From the NCBI RefSeq assembly GCF_900129885.1, contig NZ_FQXE01000001.1, forward strand, positions 186,001-250,000: DNA of 64,000 nucleotides, in the 5' to 3' direction. The DNA is from Pollutimonas bauzanensis (lineage in GTDB: Bacteria; Pseudomonadota; Gammaproteobacteria; Burkholderiales; Burkholderiaceae_B). Under the pieces are notes generated by a model that was given only the letters and a program-made list of their open reading frames with translations, ran no database searches and had not been told where the DNA came from. The position numbers and the translations under genes were made by a program. Numbering within the stretch: the stretch's first letter is position 1; each line of letters opens with the position of its first letter. Shown here in pieces: positions 37,712 through 45,265 of this stretch.

Positions 37712-39253
37712 ATGTCGCGCAATCCCCCTACCCCGCCGGATACCGATGGCAGGCCGGCTCCCCGCCTGCCATTCCTGTGGCGCTTCCGGCGCAAAAAGAA
37801 CAACCGGGCGCTGCTCAACAAGATCATGATCTGGATGTTCGGGCCGCTGTTCCTGCTGTGGACGATAGGCCTGGTCATTACCTATTTCATCGCGCAGAAC
37901 ATCGCCAATGCGCCCTATGACCGCACCCTGGCCGACCACCTGCGCATGCTCAAGCATGAAATCCAGCAGCAGAAAATCACCGAAGGCATCCAGCTTTCCG
38001 CCTCGGCCATCACCATCCTGCAAGGCGACCCCACCCACCTGATCCACTGGGAAATCCAGGACGCCAATGCAAACTCCATAGGGGGCAACGCCAGCATTCC
38101 CCTGCCCGACAACTGGTCCTACGAAGAAGACGTGATCCGTTTCCGCAACGAAACGCTCAACGGGCTGAGCGTGCGCGTGGCGTACATCTGGGGTGGGCGG
38201 GACATGAACGGCCTGGACTTCCTGACGGTGGTGGCCCAATCCAACGAAATGCGCGCCACGCTGCAACAGGAAATCCTCACCGGCATGCTGACGCCGCAGC
38301 TGATCGTGCTGCCCTTGGCCGCATTATTGGCCGGCCTGGGCCTCACCCAGGGCCTGGAACCCCTGAGCCTGCTGCAGGAACGCATACGCGCGCGGCGCAC
38401 CAACGATATGTCGCCCATCAGCGACGACCTGGCGCCGGCGGAAATCGTTCCCCTGGTGGCCGCCATGAACAGCCTGCTGACCCGGATGGCGGCCACCAAT
38501 GAAACCCAGCGGCGCTTCGTGGCGAATGCGGCGCACCAGCTCAAGACGCCGCTGGCCGGCATGCGCACGCAAGCCGAGCTGGCCCTGCGCGAGCGCAGCC
38601 CCGAAAAGATGAACGCCAGCCTGGAACAGCTGGTGCGCGGCTCCGAGCGCGCGACCCGCCTGGTCAATCAGTTGCTGACCCTGGCGCGGGCCGAAAGCGC
38701 CGACGACGCCACCCGGCCGCTGTCCGATATCGTCGAACTCAACGAAATGGCCGAGAAGGCCACTTCGGCCTGGGTCGATACCGCCCTGAAAAAAAACATA
38801 GACCTGGGCTTCGAATGCGCGCTGGCGCCCATGCACGTCCTGGGCAACAGCCTGATGCTCGCCGAACTGCTGGGCAATCTGATCGACAACGCGCTGCTCT
38901 ACACCCCGGCGCAAGGGTGGGTGACGGTGCGGGTGGGCGGCGACGCCCTGTCCACCTACCTGGAAGTCGAGGACTCCGGCCCGGGGATAGCCGCCGCGGA
39001 CCGCGAACGCATCTTCGACCGGTTTTTCCGGGTCATGGGCACCAACGTCGACGGCAGCGGCCTGGGCCTGTCCATCGTCAAGGAAATCGCCGAACAGCAC
39101 CGCGCCAGCGTCAATTTCATGCCGCCCGGCCATCGCCACGGCGTCCCGGGCGGCACCTGCCTGCGCGTCACTTTCGCCCGGCTGAAAGATGTCAGCCCGC
39201 CGGTCGATTGGACGGCGCCGGGCGGCGCCCATCATCCGCCCGAGCAGGCATAA
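37712..39253 (+). CDS. Sensor histidine kinase (TctE/QseC-like)
   Basis: A 513-residue membrane kinase. A first transmembrane helix (WMFGPLFLLWTIGLVITYFI) and a second (LIVLPLAALLAGLGLTQGLE) flank a periplasmic domain of about 145 residues. The cytoplasmic part has the H-box FVANAAHQLKTPLAGM, N-box NLIDNALLYTP, and G-boxes DSGPGIA and GSGLGLSIVKEIAEQH. The layout resembles TctE, which senses tricarboxylates. It partners the preceding response regulator. Confidence 0.94.
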   Translation: MSRNPPTPPDTDGRPAPRLPFLWRFRRKKNNRALLNKIMIWMFGPLFLLWTIGLVITYFIAQNIANAPYDRTLADHLRMLKHEIQQQKITEGIQLSASAITILQGDPTHLIHWEIQDANANSIGGNASIPLPDNWSYEEDVIRFRNETLNGLSVRVAYIWGGRDMNGLDFLTVVAQSNEMRATLQQEILTGMLTPQLIVLPLAALLAGLGLTQGLEPLSLLQERIRARRTNDMSPISDDLAPAEIVPLVAAMNSLLTRMAATNETQRRFVANAAHQLKTPLAGMRTQAELALRERSPEKMNASLEQLVRGSERATRLVNQLLTLARAESADDATRPLSDIVELNEMAEKATSAWVDTALKKNIDLGFECALAPMHVLGNSLMLAELLGNLIDNALLYTPAQGWVTVRVGGDALSTYLEVEDSGPGIAAADRERIFDRFFRVMGTNVDGSGLGLSIVKEIAEQHRASVNFMPPGHRHGVPGGTCLRVTFARLKDVSPPVDWTAPGGAHHPPEQA

Positions 39254-39424
39254 GCTGCTCCTTAAAAAAATTATTACAAATTTTTACGAAAATACCACAA
39301 TGTTCAACTCATAGTCAGTTTGGCGTCAGGCTGATCCCATAATTTACGCTTTACCTGCTTTGCGATGACGTAAACGGGAAAAAATACCGGACCTGCTACA
39401 GGCCAATCCGAGATAGGAGACATC

Positions 39425-41125
39425 ATGAACACAACGACAACCGTCGCGCAACCGCCAGGCGGCCCAGTATTGGGGGCTCCCGCTGCGACGCAGCGCGGAA
39501 TGACGCCGGAAGAACGCAAAGTCATTTTCGCCTCGTCGCTGGGCACCGTATTCGAGTGGTACGACTTTTACCTTTACGGGTCGCTGGCGACCATCATCGC
39601 GGCGCATTTCTTCTCGGGGGTGAATCCCACCGCCGGCTTCATCTTCGCCTTGCTGGCATTCGCGGCGGGCTTCGCCGTGCGGCCCTTCGGCGCGCTGGTG
39701 TTCGGGCGCCTGGGCGATCTGGTCGGGCGCAAGTACACCTTTCTGATCACGATACTCATCATGGGCATGTCGACCTTCCTGGTCGGCGTGCTGCCCTCCT
39801 ATGCCTCCATCGGCATGGCCGCGCCCATCATCCTCATCGGGCTGCGCATGCTGCAGGGCCTGGCGCTGGGCGGCGAGTACGGCGGCGCCGCGACCTATGT
39901 GGCCGAACACGCGCCGCAGAATCGCCGCGGCTTTTATACGAGCTGGATCCAGACCACCGCCACCATGGGCCTGTTCCTTTCCTTGCTGATCATACTCGGC
40001 ATACGCACCGCAATGGGCGAAGAGGCCTTCCTGGCCTGGGGATGGCGCATTCCCTTCCTGATCTCGGTCGTGCTGCTGGGCATCTCGGTATGGATACGCA
40101 TGCAGTTGAACGAATCCCCCGCATTCAAGAAAATGAAGGCCGAAGGCACGGGCTCCAAGGCGCCCCTCACGGACTCCTTCGCCAAATGGGGCAACCTCAG
40201 GCTGGTGCTGCTGGCCCTGTTCGGCCTGGCCGCCGGGCAAGCCGTGGTGTGGTACACCGGCCAGTTCTATGCCTTGTTCTTCCTGACCAAGACCCTGGCC
40301 ATCGAAGCCAACTCGGCGAATATCATGATCGCCCTGGGCCTGCTCATCGGCACGCCGTTTTTCGTGGTGTTCGGCGCGCTGTCGGACCGCATCGGCCGCA
40401 AGCCCATCATCATGGCCGGCTGCCTGATCGCCGCGCTGACCTATTTTCCGGTGTTCAAGGCGATCACCCACTTCGCCAATCCCGCGCTCGAAGCCGCGCA
40501 GGCCTCGGCTCCGGTCACCATCATCGCGGACCCCGCCACCTGCTCCTTCCAGTTCAATCCGGTGGGCGTGTCGTCATTCACCAGTTCCTGCGACGTCCTG
40601 AAAGCCTTCATGGCCAGCAATGCCGTGAACTACAACAACCAGAAGGCGCCGGCCGGCACCATCGCCAAGGCCAAGATAGGCAACGAGGAATTCACCGCTT
40701 TCGAAGGCCAGAAGCTGAGCAAGGCCGATTTCAGCGCCAGATCGGCCGAACTCACGAAATCCCTTACCGAAGCCATACGTAACCACGGCTATCCCGCCAA
40801 GGCGGATCCCTCGCAGATCAATTACGTCATGGTCGTGGCGCTGCTGACCTTCCTGGTGATATTGGTCACCATGGTATACGGCCCTATCGCCGCCATGCTG
40901 GTCGAAATGTTCCCCACGCGCATACGGTATACCTCCATGAGCATGCCCTACCATATCGGCAACGGCTGGTTTGGCGGCTTCCTGCCTCCGGTGGCGTTCG
41001 CAATCGTGGCCGCGACCGGGAACATCTATGACGGCTTGTGGTATCCCATCATCATCGCGTCCATGACCCTGGTCATCGGCGTCCTGTTCGTCAAGGAAAC
41101 CAAGGACAACGACATCAATGCGTGA
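39425..41125 (+). CDS. MFS metabolite:H+ symporter (ProP/ShiA type) with extracytoplasmic insert
   Basis: A 566-residue transporter, some 130 residues longer than typical MHS-family members. Family signatures are ASSLGTVFEWYDFYLYGSLA, RPFGALVFGRLGDLVGRKYT and LQGLALGGEYGGAATYVAEH. Twelve transmembrane segments are visible. Between helix 9 and 10 (about residues 350-465) is a soluble insert with two cysteines (PATCSFQF and SSCDVLKAF). The substrate should be a carboxylate or osmolyte. The gene follows a two-component system that may control it. Strong ribosome-binding site (AGGAG) at 39414. Confidence 0.9.
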   Translation: MNTTTTVAQPPGGPVLGAPAATQRGMTPEERKVIFASSLGTVFEWYDFYLYGSLATIIAAHFFSGVNPTAGFIFALLAFAAGFAVRPFGALVFGRLGDLVGRKYTFLITILIMGMSTFLVGVLPSYASIGMAAPIILIGLRMLQGLALGGEYGGAATYVAEHAPQNRRGFYTSWIQTTATMGLFLSLLIILGIRTAMGEEAFLAWGWRIPFLISVVLLGISVWIRMQLNESPAFKKMKAEGTGSKAPLTDSFAKWGNLRLVLLALFGLAAGQAVVWYTGQFYALFFLTKTLAIEANSANIMIALGLLIGTPFFVVFGALSDRIGRKPIIMAGCLIAALTYFPVFKAITHFANPALEAAQASAPVTIIADPATCSFQFNPVGVSSFTSSCDVLKAFMASNAVNYNNQKAPAGTIAKAKIGNEEFTAFEGQKLSKADFSARSAELTKSLTEAIRNHGYPAKADPSQINYVMVVALLTFLVILVTMVYGPIAAMLVEMFPTRIRYTSMSMPYHIGNGWFGGFLPPVAFAIVAATGNIYDGLWYPIIIASMTLVIGVLFVKETKDNDINA

Positions 41126-41206
41126 CGGGCGGGCGGGTTTCCGGTTTCAGGCCAACGTCAGGCTGGCCGGCTAAAATCTGCAGCGTAGGAAGAATTTTTG
41201 TTTCCC

Positions 41207-41235
41207 TTGTCAAACGTCTGATCCCCCGGTTTGAT
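41207..41235 (+). promoter_or_regulatory. Candidate promoter for an intergenic transcript
   Basis: TTGTCA at 41207 (five of six to the -35 consensus), a 17-bp spacer, and TTTGAT at 41230 (four of six to the -10). It lies in a 433-bp gap with no protein gene and precedes a good terminator by about 80 bp. Confidence 0.4.
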
Positions 41236-41241
41236 AAAGGC

Positions 41242-41350
41242 ACAAAGCGCTTTCTATCACCACTGTCGCGTGCCCCGCGAGCCTTTTCAGCGCGGCAGTG
41301 CGTGTTCCCCTAATGGCCCGATGCCACGGCATTTCGGGCCATTTTTTTGC
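41242..41350 (+). ncRNA. Candidate small RNA between the symporter and rdgC
   Basis: The predicted transcript of roughly 105 nt would begin about 7 nt after the -10-like element and end at the terminator at 41312-41350. The stretch has no convincing ORF and contains GC-rich self-complementary parts before the terminator. It could be a standalone small RNA, a long 3' end of the symporter mRNA, or a leader/attenuator of rdgC. No known RNA family was recognised. Confidence 0.4.
41312..41350 (+). terminator. Rho-independent terminator
   Basis: AATGGCCCGA pairs perfectly with TCGGGCCATT around a 12-nt loop, then a run of Ts. It lies 187 bp after the symporter stop and 209 bp before rdgC. Confidence 0.85.
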
Positions 41351-41558
41351 CGAATCCAAGCGGCGTGCGGGCCGCGGGCAGCGCCGCCGCGCCAGCGGCA
41401 AGCGCCGCTGGCATTTTTCCCAGCGATATCAGCGCTACATGGCTTGCAACAAATCGGCGGCGAAAATGGGCTTACAATCGTCGCTCATCATTCTGGCCGA
41501 CGCTCGCGGCGCGCAGCGCGCCAGACTCAGCGCCAACAACTCAAGAAGACATCAAAAC

Positions 41559-42455
41559 ATGTGGTTCAAGAATCTCAGGATATTTCGTCTGGCTCCCTCA
41601 TGGTCATGCACCGTGGACTCTCTCGAAGCGGCCATAGAAAAACAGGCCTTCCAGCCCAGCGGCAGCCAGGAAATGCAAAGCCTGGGCTGGGTGCCGCCGC
41701 GCGAGAACAGCGGCCTGGTGCACGCCCTGGACGGACAATTCCTGCTCAGCCTGCGCGCCGACAAGAAACTGCTGCCGACGACCGTGATCAATCAGGTGGC
41801 AAAGGCCAAGGCCCAGGACATCGAAGAGCAGCAGGGCTTCAAGCCGGGCCGCAAGCAGATGAAGGAAATCAAGGAACAGGTGACTGACGAGCTCCTGCCC
41901 AAGGCCTTCAGCATCTATCGCGATACGCGCGTGTGGATAGACACCCGCAACCACTGGCTGGTGATCGATGCCGCCGCGGCGGCCAAAAGCGATGAAGTGC
42001 TGGGCATGCTGGCCAAGGCCATCGAGTCCTTCCCCATCGCGCCGCTGTTCGTGGAAGAATCGCCCGCCGCGGCCATGACCAATTGGCTGGTCAGCGATGA
42101 GCCGCCATCCGGGTTCAGCATAGACCAGGACACCGAGCTGCGCTCCACCAGCGAGAACGGCGCCGCCGTGCGCTATGTGCGCCAGAGCATAGAAATCGAC
42201 GACGTGCGCAAGCATGTGCAGGCGGGCAAGCAATGCACCCGCCTGGCCCTGACCTGGGCCGACCGGGTATCGTTCACGCTGACCGAAGGGCTGGACATCA
42301 AGCGGGTAAACCCGCTGGATGTGCTGAAAGAAGGCCAGGACGGCGGGAGCCACAACGAAGCCGAGCAGTTCGATTCCGATTTCACCCTGATGACAGGCGA
42401 ACTGTCGCGCCTGATCACGGATTTGGTGGAAGCCCTGGGCGGCGAAAGAAAGTAG
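41559..42455 (+). CDS. rdgC: Recombination-associated protein RdgC
   Basis: A 298-residue nucleoid-associated DNA-binding protein forming ring dimers and limiting RecA loading. The start [11 protein letters not shown] is the family hallmark; [20 protein letters not shown] and [20 protein letters not shown] are conserved. An open frame extends upstream to 41298 without homology. It is convergent with pyrB, 12 bp apart. Confidence 0.96.
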   Translation: MWFKNLRIFRLAPSWSCTVDSLEAAIEKQAFQPSGSQEMQSLGWVPPRENSGLVHALDGQFLLSLRADKKLLPTTVINQVAKAKAQDIEEQQGFKPGRKQMKEIKEQVTDELLPKAFSIYRDTRVWIDTRNHWLVIDAAAAAKSDEVLGMLAKAIESFPIAPLFVEESPAAAMTNWLVSDEPPSGFSIDQDTELRSTSENGAAVRYVRQSIEIDDVRKHVQAGKQCTRLALTWADRVSFTLTEGLDIKRVNPLDVLKEGQDGGSHNEAEQFDSDFTLMTGELSRLITDLVEALGGERK

Positions 42456-42467
42456 GCCGGGAGGACT

Positions 42468-43760
42468 TCAATCCATGTCCTGGAAGACGCTGTCGTCCGG
42501 CCCCACGTGCGACGGCGGGCTCCAGGTCACGTCGCGCAGCGAGTGCTGCACCAGCCCCTCGACGCCCAGCAGGACGGCGAAAATCGCCATGCGCACCGGT
42601 ATGCCGTTGTCCGTCTGCCGGAAAATCGCCAGGCGCGTATCGTGGTTCAGGTCCACGCTCAGGTCGTTGGCGCCCTCGCGGCTGTCGCGCGGCAGGGGGT
42701 GCATGACGATCACATCAGGCCCGCAGCATTTGTCGATGATGGCCTTGTTCACCTGGAAGTCGGGCGTGTAGCCTTCCAGCTCTTCGGCGGCAAAGCGCTC
42801 TTTCTGGACCCGCGTCGCATAGATCACGTCCGCGCCGGCCAGGCCCTCTTCCAGTGAATTGGTCTGGTTGACGGTGTGGCCATGCTTGCCGGTCTGTTCC
42901 AGCAGGTATTCGGGCATTTCCAGGCCGCGCGGCGAGATCAGCGTGAATTTCAAGCCGCGGTACAAGGCCAGCAGCTTGATCAGCGAATGCACGGTGCGGC
43001 CGTATTTCAGGTCGCCGACCAGGGCGATATGCGCGCCATCCAGCAATTTCCCCAAGCGCGAAAACTCGGTCAGTATCGTGTACAGATCCAGCAAGGCCTG
43101 GCTGGGGTGTTCGCCCGGGCCGTCGCCGCCATTGACCACCGGAATATTGGTGGCCCGCGCGAACTCGGCGACGGACCCCTTTTCCGGGTGGCGTATCACC
43201 ATGGCGTCGACATAACCGCTCATGACGCGGCTGGTGTCATAAATCGACTCCCCTTTGGCCATCGATGAAAAGGTGAAGCCGGTGGTGTCGCACACCGAAC
43301 CGCCCAGCCGGCAAAACGCCGCCCCGAAGCTTACCCGGGTGCGGGTGCTGGCTTCGAAGAACAAATTGCCCAATACCGCCCCTTCGAGCACCCGCGATAC
43401 CTTCTGGCGGCGCGCGATCGGCTGCATCTGATCGGCGATGCGGAATAATTCCTCCACCGATTCGCGCGTGAACTGGTCGACGGACAGCAACTGGTGCTTG
43501 CCTTCGAAGGCAATGCGGTCCCGCAAGGGGCCCGACTGTGCGCTTTGCGCATACTTTTGCAGCAGGCCTTCATTTTCGACGATTTCCGTGACGAAACGGC
43601 TGACCACTTCCGGCATGGTCCGGAATTCCTGCGAGCCCTCCGGTAGCAGCCAGGTATCGAGCGCCCGGCGCTTGACGCCTATGCGCACGGCGAAGACATC
43701 GCGAGTGAGATTCAAGCGGCGCATCGCGTCGCGAAGAAATACCTGTTGCGAGACAGTCAT
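42468..43760 (-). CDS. pyrB: Long-form aspartate carbamoyltransferase with N-terminal HTH-like extension
   Basis: A 430-residue ATCase, against about 310 for E. coli PyrB. The catalytic domain runs from about residue 85: carbamoyl-phosphate loop FFEASTRTRVSFGAAFCRLG, VNGGDGPGEHPSQALLDLYT, VGDLKYGRTVHSL and MHPLPRDSREG. The first 70 residues form a separate helical part, LRDAMRRLNLTRDVFAVRIG followed by VKRRALDTWLLPEGS, which resembles a phage-repressor helix-turn-helix. I chose ATG 43760 because AGGAT precedes it; another start lies 6 codons upstream. A palindrome sits 20 bp before the start. ATCase activity is inferred from intact motifs; whether the extension binds DNA is not known. Confidence 0.9.
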   Translation of the reverse strand: MTVSQQVFLRDAMRRLNLTRDVFAVRIGVKRRALDTWLLPEGSQEFRTMPEVVSRFVTEIVENEGLLQKYAQSAQSGPLRDRIAFEGKHQLLSVDQFTRESVEELFRIADQMQPIARRQKVSRVLEGAVLGNLFFEASTRTRVSFGAAFCRLGGSVCDTTGFTFSSMAKGESIYDTSRVMSGYVDAMVIRHPEKGSVAEFARATNIPVVNGGDGPGEHPSQALLDLYTILTEFSRLGKLLDGAHIALVGDLKYGRTVHSLIKLLALYRGLKFTLISPRGLEMPEYLLEQTGKHGHTVNQTNSLEEGLAGADVIYATRVQKERFAAEELEGYTPDFQVNKAIIDKCCGPDVIVMHPLPRDSREGANDLSVDLNHDTRLAIFRQTDNGIPVRMAIFAVLLGVEGLVQHSLRDVTWSPPSHVGPDDSVFQDMD

Positions 43761-43779
43761 AAGAGTATCCTGAAGCAAT

Positions 43780-43798
43780 ATATACGCAAAGCGTATAT
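43780..43798. promoter_or_regulatory. Palindrome in front of pyrB, possible operator
   Basis: ATATACGC-AAA-GCGTATAT has perfect 8-bp arms and is centred about 29 bp upstream of the pyrB start. The outer half-sites ATATAC/GTATAT are the same as in the toxin-antitoxin operator at 3136. Confidence 0.55.
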
Positions 43799-43865
43799 TT
43801 TATTTCGATCCAGCGCCTCTTGACGAGCATTTATTTGAGCCGCCAACAAAATACAACAGTCCGCC

Positions 43866-44390
43866 CTAGTTCGACCGGGGGCCCGGCGCGCCTGAAAACC
43901 TGACGGTTTTTTCGCGGGCGTCGTAGATGAACTCCTGCTCCTCGCCCAACTGGTCGGACGGCGCGACGCCCTGGTCTTCGGAAGACGCGGCATCGTCGCC
44001 CGCCTGGTACGCCATGCTGGCCAGGCCCAGGGTGAACCAGCATCCGCAGACAAAGGCCAGCAGGCTCAGGCTGTAGGCCACCATGGTGCAGAATAGGGGA
44101 ATCCAGTGCGTGCGGCGCGCATGCCCCGACACCAGCTGATTCAGCAGGCTGGCCTGCAGGGGATAAGACCACAGCAGCCCGAGCGCGGACAAGACCAGGC
44201 CGGCCAGGAAAATCGCCAAGGGCAGACGCAGCCATTGCGGCGCCAGGTCGGTCTGGATGAGGCCCATGCCGAACGACAGGATCGCCAGCACTCCCATGCT
44301 ATTGATCCAGGCCAGGAACTTGAACCCCAGCGCGAGTGTCGACGCCAAGGCGGAGGCCGGCGGCGATGGATTGATTTGATTGCTATTCAT
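43866..44390 (-). CDS. Hypothetical four-helix membrane protein
   Basis: A 174-residue protein with four hydrophobic segments: FLAWINSMGVLAILSFGMGL, LPLAIFLAGLVLSALGLLWS, LFCTMVAYSLSLLAFVCGCW and the short helix next to it. The C-terminal 50 residues are acidic and soluble (EDQGVAPSDQLGEEQEFIYD). No family recognised. The frame uses normal codon bias for the window, and it is on its own between pyrB and a lipoprotein gene. Confidence 0.7.
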   Translation of the reverse strand: MNSNQINPSPPASALASTLALGFKFLAWINSMGVLAILSFGMGLIQTDLAPQWLRLPLAIFLAGLVLSALGLLWSYPLQASLLNQLVSGHARRTHWIPLFCTMVAYSLSLLAFVCGCWFTLGLASMAYQAGDDAASSEDQGVAPSDQLGEEQEFIYDAREKTVRFSGAPGPRSN

Positions 44391-44449
44391 TTACTCTTAC
44401 CACCGCAAGGCCGAGACATCGCTATGATACGCCCGGGGAATGGGCCGAC

Positions 44450-44479
44450 AAGAACGGCACCCCTGAAGGTGCCGTTCTT
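44450..44479 (-). terminator. Stem-loop after the SecD-like lipoprotein gene
   Basis: AAGAACGGCACC pairs perfectly (12 bp) with GGTGCCGTTCTT around CCTGAA. It lies 46 bp past the lipoprotein stop. The T-run is short on the minus strand, so termination efficiency is uncertain. Confidence 0.65.
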
Positions 44480-44525
44480 GCTCAAGCCGCGGAAGCGCAA
44501 GGCCGCGGCAATCGCGGAAAGTTGA

Positions 44526-45161
44526 TTATTGAGCGCCCGCGCCGGAAGCGCCGGGAGCCGACGCGCCGCCCGGGGTAGCGGCGCCGCCGGGAGCAGTGGT
44601 GCTGGCGGGGGCGCCGGTGCCCGGCGCGCCGCCTTCAGGGCTGGCGCCCGCGATGGCGCGCGCCGCGGCGGTGGCGTTTTCCTCGGTGCCCACGGCGAAG
44701 ATCAGCTGCCCGGTGGTCACCGGCACGGTATATCCGGGGGCAGCCATCATGGTGCGCCCCACCACCAGCGCAAGCCGCTTGTTGGGGTTCTGCGCAGTGG
44801 TATCCGCAACTTTCTTCTTGCCTGCCTCGTTCAGTTCCAATGCCAGCAGACCCTCGCCCTGCTTATTGGTGCCGGCCTGGATACCGCTCAGGTCCGCCCG
44901 TGTAATGACAGGCTGGGGGTTGACGTAAAGCGTGCCGGTTTGAAGGCTCACCGGCGTCCACCCCGTCTGCAAGGCAGTATCGGCAAGGAACACGGCAACC
45001 GGCGCGCCCTGGCGCTGGGCCTCGAGCGTCGTTTCTGGCTGTGGGGTCGTGGTGCTTGGCGCCTGGCTGACAGTCTTGTCGCCCGGCACGGACTGGCAGG
45101 CGGCCAGCACTACCAGGCTGGCGGGTACAAGAATGCGGCCTAGCGTACGAATAGTTTTCAT
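44526..45161 (-). CDS. Lipoprotein with SecD head-like domain
   Basis: A 211-residue protein with a lipoprotein signal (ILVPASLVVLAAC, lipobox LAAC). The middle, about residues 50-165, resembles the periplasmic head of SecD: GLLALELNEAGKKKVADTTA, then RLALVVGRTMMAAPGYTVPV and TTGQLIFAVG. The last 45 residues are Gly/Ala/Pro-rich and probably disordered. No SecF or SecD membrane part is present. It could be an envelope protein related to secretion or a domain borrowed for another role. Confidence 0.75.
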   Translation of the reverse strand: MKTIRTLGRILVPASLVVLAACQSVPGDKTVSQAPSTTTPQPETTLEAQRQGAPVAVFLADTALQTGWTPVSLQTGTLYVNPQPVITRADLSGIQAGTNKQGEGLLALELNEAGKKKVADTTAQNPNKRLALVVGRTMMAAPGYTVPVTTGQLIFAVGTEENATAAARAIAGASPEGGAPGTGAPASTTAPGGAATPGGASAPGASGAGAQ

Positions 45162-45265
45162 GGAAACTCCCCCGACTGATTATTCAACAAGGAAAAAGTT
45201 TAACAGGTCGCTAAACGAAGTTGAGTCAAACTCTGTCAATTTGTTGGAAGGAGTATGCGAAAGGC

